Assembly (NCBI GenBank): GCA_028066355.1
Contig: JALCBP010000122.1
Span: 1-5,161 of the forward strand
Length of the DNA: 5,161 nucleotides
Direction of reading: 5' to 3'
Source of the DNA: UBA1268 sp002694955
Lineage (GTDB): Bacteria; Planctomycetota; Planctomycetia; Pirellulales; UBA1268
Shown: positions 1 to 5,161 of the stretch, one piece after another
Layout: each line of letters opens with the position of its first letter
How positions within the stretch are numbered: position 1 is the first letter of the stretch
Made by a program: the position numbers and the translations under genes
The notes under the pieces: model-generated
Database searches by the model: none
Seen by the model: the letters and a program-made list of their open reading frames with translations, nothing else
Told to the model about the DNA's origin: nothing

Positions 1-1311
1 CGTGCAGGCGTACCTGATGAGGACGTCTATCAGTATCGTGCTGCCGCACCTCAAGAAGCAGCGGTTGAAGAGGGAGCAACACGCTATCTCGAAACAGACT
101 TTTTATTAAACCGAGGGATTGAGACCTACGGTTGGGTTGATGTTGGTATTGGTGCCAACGGTTGGGGGGCAGACTGGAACGGCCCGATCACGTTCAATGA
201 TCGCAGCTGGCAGGGGCAGATGAATCAGCTTTATCTCGTGAATGAACGGATTCTCAAAGAAGACCAATTCAGCTGGGGTGGTCGGATAGATCTCCTTTAC
301 GGCACGGACTTTCTGTACACGGTAGCTGCTGGCCTTGATGCGTATCGTTCAACCCCTGACCCGCTTGGTCTGACCGGACCTCGTTGGAACACCAACCGGT
401 ACTATGGTCTCGCCATGCCACAGCTTTACGGTGAGCTTGGTAGCCAAGAACTGAATGTTAAGTTCGGTCACTTCTATACCTTGATTGGGTATGAAGTTGT
501 CCCTGCGATTGGTAACTTCTTCTACACCCATGCTTATACCATGCAGTATGGCGAACCGTTTACCCATACTGGTGTACTAGGTACATGGGTTCCAAATGAC
601 CAGTTGACCATCATCGGTGGTATTACCAATGGTTGGGATAACTGGGATGATGGACTTGAGACTGGCGCACCAATTGTGAATCAGAACTATCCGAACTATA
701 ACAGCAACGCTTCATTTCTTGGAGCAGTCACGTTCTCAAGTTCTGATGGATCACAGGCTCTGACACTGGCCAACTCAAGTGGTAATCAGCTGAGTGGTTT
801 TCAGGACCCTTCCGGTGCGAACTTTGTTGGAAACCGGACGGTGACTAGCATTGTCTATACCAATGAGTTCACTGATAAACTGACCTACGTGTATCAGAGT
901 GATTTCGGGTATCAGGCGCACGCAAACGCCCCCTACCAGACACAAGGCCAACAAAATGGGTCGGCCTATTGGTACGGTGCCAACCAGTACCTGTTCTACA
1001 ACTTCACAGATTACCTGATTGGTGGTCTGCGATTTGAGTGGTTCCGGGATAACAATGGTACCCGAGTTGTGTCTGGTCTCCGTGAAGGTTCTCCAGGAGC
1101 TGGTGGCTTTGCCGGTAACTTCTGGGCAATGACATGGGGTCTTAATTATCTCATTGGAAACAACACCATCATCCGACCAGAGCTGCGTTATGACTGGTTC
1201 TCAGCAGATGAAGGTGGCCCAAATGGCCCGGTAGGAACCATGCCTTATGGTCGTCTCAACGAACAGAACGCTCAGTTCTACGGTGGTTGTGACATCATCT
1301 GGCAGTTCTAA
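1..1311 (+). CDS. BBP2-type (OmpL-like) outer-membrane beta-barrel porin, 5' end missing
   Basis: The reading frame is open from base 1 to the TAA at 1309-1311, giving 436 residues; the true start and signal peptide lie left of the window. The ATG at 220 is internal, because the in-frame sequence before it (residues about 33-73, rich in Gly, Trp and Asp, including ETYGWVDVGIGANGWG) already looks like the first strands of the barrel. The rest alternates short polar and aromatic segments, has many Gly, Asn, Tyr and Trp residues and almost no Cys, and ends in WQF, a terminal Phe typical of BAM-inserted proteins. The segment around 463-600 (GHFYTLIGYEVVPAIGNFFY, then a GEPFTHTGVLG stretch) resembles the putative beta-barrel porin-2 family, which is common in planctomycetes. 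Residues about 1-30, rich in Ala, Glu and Gln, look like a linker before the barrel. Family knowledge suggests a passive outer-membrane channel; the substrate cannot be read from sequence. A single Cys four codons inside the last strand (1288-1290) is slightly unusual. Confidence 0.85.
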   Translation, partial: RAGVPDEDVYQYRAAAPQEAAVEEGATRYLETDFLLNRGIETYGWVDVGIGANGWGADWNGPITFNDRSWQGQMNQLYLVNERILKEDQFSWGGRIDLLYGTDFLYTVAAGLDAYRSTPDPLGLTGPRWNTNRYYGLAMPQLYGELGSQELNVKFGHFYTLIGYEVVPAIGNFFYTHAYTMQYGEPFTHTGVLGTWVPNDQLTIIGGITNGWDNWDDGLETGAPIVNQNYPNYNSNASFLGAVTFSSSDGSQALTLANSSGNQLSGFQDPSGANFVGNRTVTSIVYTNEFTDKLTYVYQSDFGYQAHANAPYQTQGQQNGSAYWYGANQYLFYNFTDYLIGGLRFEWFRDNNGTRVVSGLREGSPGAGGFAGNFWAMTWGLNYLIGNNTIIRPELRYDWFSADEGGPNGPVGTMPYGRLNEQNAQFYGGCDIIWQF

Positions 1312-1446
1312 GAATGAAGCTCGATGCTGCCAGTGTTTCGAGGCTCGTAGATCAATGCGGTATAAAGCCTGTTGAGCCATCCACGTGTCGGTGGGTCTGC
1401 TATACGTCGTCTCCGTACAACACTTTGGTGAAGAAGAACCAGAACG

Positions 1447-1470
1447 CACGCGATGGCTTCCACGCGATGG
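1447..1470. repeat. 10-bp direct repeat, spaced by 4 bases
   Basis: The sequence CACGCGATGG occurs at 1447-1456 and again at 1461-1470, with CTTC between them, so the two copies are 14 bases apart start to start. It lies in the non-coding gap after the porin gene. It could be a pair of binding half-sites or a small slippage duplication; nothing else supports either reading. Confidence 0.45.
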
Positions 1471-1723
1471 AGGCTTTGTGGACATTTTCTTCCGTCAGCT
1501 TCAAGTGCTTTGGTGCCGCCTCGGGTCGCTTTCACCACTGTTGTTGGTATAAACGCACCAAATATTTGTATCGAAAGGCGCTCTTTTACGCGGGAAATAC
1601 CAACGTTTCCAGAAAACATTAGGCGCAGGCAAGATGGGCGATATAGGCTGATTGTCAGTTATTGCGGTCGCTGCTACCGTTGTAACCAGTTGCTCAAGGA
1701 CGGTCCTCGTGACCAGGGCAGCG

Positions 1724-1748
1724 TTCACCCGATGACACTCTGGGTGAA
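1724..1748 (+). repeat. 7-bp perfect inverted repeat just before the thioredoxin-like gene
   Basis: TTCACCC (1724-1730) and GGGTGAA (1742-1748) are exact reverse complements around an 11-base loop. The 3' arm ends 10 bases before the GGAGG ribosome binding site, so the hairpin would sit in the mRNA leader without covering that site, or the DNA could be an operator. No T-run follows, so an intrinsic terminator is unlikely. Confidence 0.45.
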
Positions 1749-1758
1749 ATGGTATCAC

Positions 1759-1763
1759 GGAGG
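1759..1763 (+). promoter_or_regulatory. Ribosome binding site that decides the start of the thioredoxin-like gene
   Basis: GGAGG lies 9 bases before the ATG at 1773 and only 3 bases before the ATG at 1767. The ATG at 1749 is upstream of it. The spacing favours 1773 as the start. The signal-peptide layout is compatible with this choice, since the basic n-region begins directly after it. Confidence 0.65.
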
Positions 1764-1772
1764 AAAATGCTG

Positions 1773-2675
1773 ATGACTTCTCGGATTAAGCGAACTTTCG
1801 CTTTTGTTCGGTGTGTTGCTTCAACAGTCGCTGTAATGATATTTGGCGTTCTGGTTTTGGCAACAGCGACTCGAGCCTCGGAAGAGTGGCTCACCGATTA
1901 CGATGAGGCGCTCGCTGAATCAGCGAGAACAGGCAAGCCCGTGATGACACTATTCACTGGGAGTGATTGGTGTCCTCATTGCCGAACACTTGAAGAGCGT
2001 GTCTTTGCAACGCCCGAATTCCAGGCATGGTCGGAGGAACATGTTGTTCTTCTGATGATTGATCTGCCTGAATCGGGAATCAGTCCAGCTGTTCGTAGCG
2101 AGCGTTCCCGCATCTGTTTGAAGTACGGAGTTCGAACGTTTCCTTCTGTCTTAGTGCTTGATTCATTTGGTGAAAAAATTACCGAAGAGAAGGGGTACCG
2201 GGGAACACCAGCATCAACGTGGATTCAACGCTTGGCAGCGAAAGTACCTGCTCCTGCAGAGGTTGCTGATCTTGAAGAACCAATGCTGACGAGTCTTGTT
2301 GAAGCGGTTGATGAAGCTCGGGGAAAAAACCGTCCAGTGTTGCTTGTAGTAAGTGGTAGCCCGGATAAGACGGCGACCATTCGGTCGGCAACACTCGTTA
2401 ACGACCCGGAATTTGGTGAACTGGCCGAAGAAAGCTTTGTTGTTGCTACCATACCAGCCTCAACAGAAGACGGGCAGCCTACGGATGCCTCATTAGAGCA
2501 ATTACTCGGCGGAACGCTTGAGCCAGATGCTGTCGAGGTCATTGTGACCGAAGACGGTGAAACACCAGTGTTCATGGCCTCAGGAAGTCAGTCACCAAAA
2601 CGAATTGTAAGTGGCTTGCGGCGGTTTCTTGTAGCTCGACAAGCTGCACGGAACACATCTGTAAATCGCCGGTAA
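1773..2675 (+). CDS. Exported two-domain thioredoxin-fold protein with a CPHC active site
   Basis: The product is 300 residues from the ATG at 1773; an upstream in-frame ATG at 1749 would give 308. Residues 1-35 form a signal peptide: basic TSRIKR, a hydrophobic stretch (about 15-30), then ATATRAS, with cleavage likely after Ala35. Domain 1 (about 39-157) is thioredoxin-like: KPVMTLFTGSDWCPHC puts the redox pair at Cys67 and Cys70, and TFPSVLVLD supplies the expected cis-Pro at 124. Cys115 is a third cysteine in the mature protein. Domain 2 (about 166-288) repeats the pattern: RPVLLVVSGSPD matches KPVMTLFTGSDW, and NDPEFGELAEESFVV matches ATPEFQAWSEEHVVL, but the CPHC is replaced by a KTAT stretch with no cysteine. 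The tail (289-300) is basic. Family knowledge suggests periplasmic reduction, oxidation or chaperoning of protein thiols; which direction, and the partner, cannot be told. The gene stands alone on its strand, with long gaps on both sides. Single-domain thioredoxin relatives in planctomycetes are numerous, so I give no gene symbol. Confidence 0.88.
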   Translation: MTSRIKRTFAFVRCVASTVAVMIFGVLVLATATRASEEWLTDYDEALAESARTGKPVMTLFTGSDWCPHCRTLEERVFATPEFQAWSEEHVVLLMIDLPESGISPAVRSERSRICLKYGVRTFPSVLVLDSFGEKITEEKGYRGTPASTWIQRLAAKVPAPAEVADLEEPMLTSLVEAVDEARGKNRPVLLVVSGSPDKTATIRSATLVNDPEFGELAEESFVVATIPASTEDGQPTDASLEQLLGGTLEPDAVEVIVTEDGETPVFMASGSQSPKRIVSGLRRFLVARQAARNTSVNRR

Positions 2676-2759
2676 CGGATAGGAACAAAACTTGGTGGAT
2701 TTCCTGTTTGGTTTTGCAACAAGATGTTGTTTGCCACTCAAGAACCATTTCAGCCTCAG

Positions 2760-2780
2760 TGTCGATTTCTGCAATCGACA
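2760..2780. terminator. Perfect 8-bp hairpin between convergent genes, possible bidirectional terminator
   Basis: TGTCGATT (2760-2767) and AATCGACA (2773-2780) are exact reverse complements around the 5-base loop TCTGC. The hairpin lies 84 bases past the stop of the thioredoxin-like gene and 49 bases past the stop of the convergent minus-strand ORF, a natural place for a shared terminator. Neither strand has a T-run after the stem and the stem is only moderately GC-rich, so it does not fit a classic Rho-independent terminator. It could instead protect mRNA 3' ends or be a palindromic protein site. Confidence 0.35.
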
Positions 2781-2829
2781 TCTGTAACTCATCAAACGAG
2801 TACAAGAAAATTCATCAAAACTGTTCGTT

Positions 2830-3069
2830 TTACCGTGCAACCGTCACAACTGTTTCAGCCGACGGAGATGGTTTGGTGACGACAGGTTGCCGCAAGTTTG
2901 TGTTACGAGGTTGTTGATACACACTAGCTAGCCAGCATCCCACGATAGGAAGCAGTGTGAAGATGGGCGCCATCATCCACGGGAGCCAGGGCGAAAGTCC
3001 GTCGTGCTGCCTCTTGGGACGTTTTCGTACGTGGTCGTTCACGACAAGCAAGCGGCGATCAATCGACAT
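2830..3069 (-). CDS. Small single-pass membrane protein of unknown function
   Basis: This 79-residue ORF is not one I recognise. Its layout looks like a real protein: a basic N-terminal segment (RKRPKRQ at 15-21), one hydrophobic segment (about 28-50, SPWLPWMMAPIFTLLPIVGC onward) and a polar tail rich in Thr, Pro and Val (51-79). By the positive-inside rule the N-terminus would be cytoplasmic and the tail periplasmic. An AGGG box (3076-3079 on the plus strand) sits 6 bases before the ATG, a reasonable ribosome binding site. There is no overlap with other convincing genes. It lies 143 bases downstream of tRNA-Leu on the same strand and could be read from the tRNA promoter or its own. Length alone does not exclude chance, but the combination of ribosome site, charge pattern and hydrophobic helix makes it more likely real than not. 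Confidence 0.55.
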   Translation of the reverse strand: MSIDRRLLVVNDHVRKRPKRQHDGLSPWLPWMMAPIFTLLPIVGCWLASVYQQPRNTNLRQPVVTKPSPSAETVVTVAR

Positions 3070-3101
3070 GAATTACCCTGAGTGAGTACAGAACACCTCA
3101 A

Positions 3102-3153
3102 CAACAGATTTCGATCTGCTGGAAACAGAGAAATAGCTGTTTTCAGCCTGTTG
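3102..3153. repeat. Hairpin cluster in the leader of the small membrane-protein ORF
   Basis: Two adjacent inverted repeats are seen. CAGAT (3105-3109) and ATCTG (3114-3118) enclose TTCG, a stable tetraloop if transcribed on the plus strand and CGAA on the minus strand. Next, GCTGGAAACAG (3118-3128) and CTGTTTTCAGC (3137-3147) pair over 11 positions with one G-T wobble on the plus strand (A-C mismatch on the minus) around an 8-base loop. CAACAG (3102-3107) and CTGTTG (3148-3153) could form an outer or competing stem. The cluster lies between tRNA-Leu and the ATG of the 79-residue ORF, so it could end the tRNA transcript or regulate the ORF. Confidence 0.45.
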
Positions 3154-3212
3154 TGGCAACGGATATTTTGACTTTTTTCGTAGTCATTGATCGTGGGTAA
3201 GCTAGGGTAAAG

Positions 3213-3298
3213 TGGCCGAGGCGGGGCTCGAACCCGCACGGAGATTCCTCTCCACGGGATTTTAAGTCCCGTGCGTCTGCCAATTTCGCCACTCGGCC
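3213..3298 (-). tRNA. tRNA-Leu, anticodon UAA
   Basis: Read on the minus strand, the 86-base gene folds as a class II tRNA. The acceptor stem is GGCCGAG with CTCGGCC and discriminator A. The anticodon stem CGGGA/TCCCG encloses CTTAAAA, giving anticodon TAA, which reads UUA and, by wobble, UUG. The long variable arm GGAGA-GGAA-TCTCC is typical of leucine tRNAs. The T arm is GCGGG-TTCGAGC-CCCGC. CCA is not encoded: the bases after the discriminator are CTT, so CCA must be added by nucleotidyltransferase. All stems are fully paired, so the gene looks functional. Confidence 0.97.
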
Positions 3299-3310
3299 GA
3301 GTGTTTCAGG

Positions 3311-3350
3311 ATACTAGCCGCTAATGGTGCTTTACCGCAAATGGTGTCAA
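3311..3350 (-). promoter_or_regulatory. Possible promoter of tRNA-Leu
   Basis: On the minus strand a perfect -35 consensus TTGACA (plus 3345-3350) lies upstream of the tRNA. At 17-base spacing the -10 position reads CCATTA (plus 3322-3327), which is poor. A better -10 match, TAGTAT (plus 3311-3316), ends 12 bases before the tRNA 5' end but is 28 bases from that -35. The pairing is therefore unresolved; the perfect TTGACA in the right place is the only strong element. Confidence 0.25.
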
Positions 3351-3476
3351 CTTTACCCGCAGGTCTGGAATTCATTGCTTTCTCAGCGTACGGTCGAATG
3401 TATGAAAAAGTATCGCAAGGGATTCCATTTCGTCGATCAAAAGACAAGCATGAGAGCGTAGAAAAAGGGCGTTGAC

Positions 3477-3974
3477 GTGACAAAAGACGAGTTACCAGCA
3501 TTGCCTGGTTTTGATGGATTTCTTGGCACTCGAGCATCAATCGGGATGGATGTGGTGATCGTCGGCCTCGTGTTACTGCTGCCGATTCTTTTTGTCAGCA
3601 TCGTGGCAGTGAAAAATGGGCGGTACCGTCTGCATAAGGCATTACAGATTTTCATTATGGCTGCACTGTTGGCAGCGATTCTTGTTTTTGAAATTGATAT
3701 TCGTTTGTTCAGTGACTGGCGAGTTCGCGCCGCTCCGAGTCCGTATTGGCCGGTAGGTGTTGGTACATCGCTTGCAGTGCACTTGATATTTGCTGTCTCG
3801 ACTCTTGTGCTTCTTCTGTGGGTGCTGATCGAAGCATTTTTGAGATTCCCCAAACCACCGGTTCCAGGAAGTCATAGCAGGCGACATCGGCTTATGGCAC
3901 GAATCGCCGCAGTTGATTTGCTGATCACAACCGTGACAGGCGGTTTTTTCTACTGGCTGGCTTTCGTTTTGTAA
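3477..3974 (+). CDS. DUF420 family four-helix membrane protein
   Basis: The product is 165 residues from a GTG start at 3477, preceded at 7 bases by AAAAAGGG, a weak ribosome site. The next in-frame ATG (3546, residue 24) would remove LPGFDGFLGTRAS, which looks like a conserved N-terminal motif of the family, so GTG is preferred. Hydrophobic segments lie at about 24-45, 55-72, 97-121 and 142-164. His53 (in RLHK), His102 (in LAVHLIF), His133 and His137 (in HSRRHRLMAR) sit at helix edges as in DUF420 (PF04238), and the end VTGGFFYWLAFVL matches the typical TG-x-x-x-Y last helix. Family knowledge: Gram-positive members (CtaM/YozB type) are needed for haem-copper oxidase maturation, and the histidines may bind metal or haem. 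Whether this holds here is inference; no oxidase gene is visible. It converges on tatC across 48 bases. Confidence 0.85.
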   Translation: MTKDELPALPGFDGFLGTRASIGMDVVIVGLVLLLPILFVSIVAVKNGRYRLHKALQIFIMAALLAAILVFEIDIRLFSDWRVRAAPSPYWPVGVGTSLAVHLIFAVSTLVLLLWVLIEAFLRFPKPPVPGSHSRRHRLMARIAAVDLLITTVTGGFFYWLAFVL

Positions 3975-3988
3975 TTGCTTTGATGCGC

Positions 3989-4015
3989 GCGGCTGCAAGT
4001 TGAGGCAGCGGTCGC
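3989..4015. repeat. Weak hairpin between the convergent DUF420 and tatC genes
   Basis: GCTGC (3992-3996) pairs with GCAGC (4005-4009) around an 8-base loop. GCG (3989-3991) can extend the stem with CGC (4013-4015) across a 3-base bulge. It fills most of the 48-base gap between two facing stop codons, a likely place for transcription to end from both sides, but there is no T-run on either strand and the stem is imperfect. Confidence 0.25.
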
Positions 4016-4022
4016 AACGCTC

Positions 4023-5036
4023 TTATGTTGATGCCGACCTGTTGAGCCATCTGCAGAGGCCAATGCCGCCGAAGTAGAGTGCGGCTAAAGGTGTTGCAAG
4101 AAGCAGCATGCTGTACGGATCTGCCGGCGTAAGGATCGCTGCGGCAATAAAGATTACGACAAACGCCATTCGCCATTGGCTGACGAAGGTTTTCACTTCG
4201 ACAATGCCAAGGCGATCAAGGAACACCATAATTAAAGGAAGCTGAAAACCGAGGCCAAAACCAACTGGTAAAAAGAGGACGAATCCTAGCCACTCACTGA
4301 TTCGTGGATCGGGGTCGAGACCGAGCCATTCGTTAAATGCAAGAAGGTATGTGAGAACAAAGTCAAAAACAAAAAAGAATGCGAGAAGGACTCCGGCAAG
4401 AAAGAGTCCTGTGCTCACCGGCAGAAAAAGATGCACAACATTCTTTTCATGCGGGTACAAACCGGCTGCAACGAAAGTCCATAGTTGGTAGATGATCCAA
4501 GGGCCGGCAAGTACAAGCCCAACAAGGATAGATGCCTTAATATAGATCCCGAACGCTTCTTGCGCGCTGAGGGTTGTAATGCTGACTCGACTGTCTCTTG
4601 CAAGTGGTTGCCAGAGTAAGATGGGCGCGAGGGAGTCCAAGTCGAACGTGTCGCCATGCTTTTCCTGTATCTGTGAGCCCGGCAGTCTATTCGGGTGAAC
4701 CTCACGAAGATCAAAGGAGAGATTGTATTGTTCGACCGCGTCTACGACTTCTTTCCTCGAATATGGAAGTGTAGGGCCGTCACTACGTCGCGGCTTCCAG
4801 GCGTCGAATGTTTCAATTGCTCGTTCGGTGTAATACTCGCCGAGTGCCTTCCGCAAAGGAGACTCAATAATGTGAATTACTGGTCTGGCAACAAAAAATC
4901 CAATAACAACGCCACAGACGAGGCCAATGGCAGCACGAATGAGACAAGATCGAAGTTCTTCGAGGTGCTCGCCGAATGTCATCGTCGACGAATTGAAGAG
5001 GTCGTCTTTATCTGCCTTTGAAAGCGAAGTTGTCAT
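4023..5036 (-). CDS. tatC: TatC, core subunit of the twin-arginine translocase, with enlarged first periplasmic loop
   Basis: The product is 337 residues; TatC is usually near 250. TatC is the inner-membrane receptor that binds twin-arginine signal peptides and, with TatA or TatB, moves folded proteins out of the cytoplasm. Visible signatures are the cytoplasmic N-terminal HLEELR (24-29), the first helix (about 33-50), ESPL (58-61), IIYQLWTFVAAGLYPHEKN (about 181-199, with the conserved Phe188 and Glu197 region), FQLPLIMVFLDRLGI (264-278) and ILTPADPYS (301-309). The E. coli position Glu170 is Gln265 here, which also occurs in other TatCs. About 80-90 residues (65-152), polar with several Pro and charged residues, are inserted between the first helix and the SAQEAFGIYIKAS motif (157-169). 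The last helices are intact. No good ribosome site is seen before the ATG at 5036; Met19 (codon at 4980-4982) is an alternative start that still keeps HLEELR. No tatA or tatB is visible in the window. Confidence 0.95.
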   Translation of the reverse strand: MTTSLSKADKDDLFNSSTMTFGEHLEELRSCLIRAAIGLVCGVVIGFFVARPVIHIIESPLRKALGEYYTERAIETFDAWKPRRSDGPTLPYSRKEVVDAVEQYNLSFDLREVHPNRLPGSQIQEKHGDTFDLDSLAPILLWQPLARDSRVSITTLSAQEAFGIYIKASILVGLVLAGPWIIYQLWTFVAAGLYPHEKNVVHLFLPVSTGLFLAGVLLAFFFVFDFVLTYLLAFNEWLGLDPDPRISEWLGFVLFLPVGFGLGFQLPLIMVFLDRLGIVEVKTFVSQWRMAFVVIFIAAAILTPADPYSMLLLATPLAALYFGGIGLCRWLNRSAST

Positions 5037-5082
5037 TGGGAATTCACGTTGTGTTAATAAGTCGCCCGCGCCGGAGCAAGCC

Positions 5083-5112
5083 TTGTCAGACGTTATCTTG
5101 TCAGAACGTTAT
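5083..5112. repeat. Tandem 14/15-bp direct repeat upstream of tatC
   Basis: TTGTCAGACGTTAT (5083-5096) is followed after one base (C5097) by TTGTCAGAACGTTAT (5098-5112); the copies differ only by one extra A. On the minus strand, the direction of tatC, they read as two ATAACGT(T)CTGACAA units ending 46 bases before the tatC ATG. The left copy overlaps the stop codon of the possible upstream ORF. Position and spacing fit a tandem operator or activator site, or a recent small duplication. Confidence 0.55.
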
Positions 5113-5161
5113 ACTGCACGGAAATCCCGTCATTCGCAACAGGCCTGCCCGAAGGGTGGAG
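5093..5161 (-). CDS. Possible 3' end of a gene upstream of tatC
   Basis: On the minus strand the frame entering at 5161 is open for 22 codons (LHPSGRPVANDGISVQYNVL, then TR) and stops with TAA at 5093-5095, 56 bases before tatC. The other two minus frames also stop within this stretch. The composition is protein-like and the orientation would suit a gene transcribed with tatC, but 22 codons are too few to identify a family. The opening LHPSGR faintly recalls the C-terminal region of NfeD-type proteins; this is only an impression. Confidence 0.3.
   Translation of the reverse strand, partial: LHPSGRPVANDGISVQYNVLTR

Larger units (their letters stand above)
1312..1772. other. Long intergenic gap without a convincing gene
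   Basis: Short open frames exist on both strands here, but their translations are rich in Cys, Arg, His and Trp, overlap one another, lack a good ribosome binding site and resemble no family I know. I therefore see no gene. No GC-rich hairpin followed by a T-run is present after the porin stop, so its terminator was not located. The gap holds a 10-bp direct repeat (1447-1456 and 1461-1470), a 7-bp inverted repeat (1724-1748), and must contain the promoter of the thioredoxin-like gene, whose -35 and -10 boxes I could not assign with confidence. Confidence 0.6.

Noticed and set aside
220..222. ATG at 220 as the start of the porin gene
   Set aside because: The frame is open to base 1 and the preceding residues already have barrel-like composition, so the gene begins outside the window.
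1314..1773. Overlapping plus-strand open frames of about 100 codons in the gap after the porin gene
   Set aside because: Their translations are rich in Cys, Trp, His and Arg, show no domain pattern, lack ribosome sites and overlap one another and the next gene's start.
2572..2840. Two minus-strand open frames of about 80 codons over the end of the thioredoxin-like gene
   Set aside because: They run antisense into a well-supported gene, overlap each other in different frames, and have no recognisable features.
3213..3298. tRNA-Leu as an integration site for a mobile element
   Set aside because: I found no repeat of the tRNA 3' end in the window, and no integrase or other mobile-element gene.
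3925..4176. Minus-strand open frame across the 3' ends of the DUF420 and tatC genes
   Set aside because: It lies in the wrong frame of tatC and antisense to DUF420; the translation is Arg-rich, as expected of a shadow frame.
4695..5021. Plus-strand 108-codon frame inside tatC
   Set aside because: It is antisense to the conserved tatC coding sequence, and no protein family pattern is visible.
1..5161. CRISPR array, insertion sequence or toxin-antitoxin module
   Set aside because: There are no regularly spaced repeats, no transposase-like frame, and no small paired genes with toxin or antitoxin features.

Overview
The window reads as chromosomal DNA from a planctomycete, probably Pirellulales-like; this is an inference from protein character, not a database result. 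The main indicators are an OmpL-like BBP2 beta-barrel porin, a secreted two-domain thioredoxin-like protein, a DUF420 membrane protein, and a TatC with a large insertion in its first periplasmic loop. All fit a diderm, probably aerobic bacterium. Base composition looks moderate and even, with no insertion sequence, integrase, phage gene or CRISPR array visible.

Layout, left to right. Positions 1-1311 (+) hold the 3' part of a BBP2-type porin gene that is already open at base 1. A gap of about 460 bases (1312-1772) has no convincing gene; it carries a short direct repeat and, just before the next ribosome binding site, a perfect 7-bp inverted repeat. Positions 1773-2675 (+) encode an exported thioredoxin-fold protein with an intact CPHC site in the first domain and a second domain that looks like a copy without cysteines. 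A perfect 8-bp hairpin (2760-2780) lies between this gene and a convergent small membrane-protein ORF (2830-3069, -). Upstream of that ORF are a hairpin-rich leader and a tRNA-Leu(UAA) gene (3213-3298, -). Positions 3477-3974 (+) encode a DUF420 four-helix membrane protein. It converges on tatC (4023-5036, -) across only 48 bases. Right of tatC are a near-perfect tandem 14/15-bp repeat (5083-5112) and the possible 3' end of another minus-strand gene (5093-5161).

The protein genes share an envelope theme: an outer-membrane porin, a periplasmic thiol-disulfide protein, a DUF420 protein (family linked to cytochrome oxidase assembly in Gram-positive bacteria), and the Tat translocase core. Apart from a possible link between tatC and the ORF upstream of it, they are not arranged as one operon, so the shared theme is not proof of a shared pathway. 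I see no clear novel multi-gene system. The observations most worth checking are the degenerate second thioredoxin domain, the TatC loop insertion, the tandem repeat upstream of tatC, and the small membrane protein with its structured leader.
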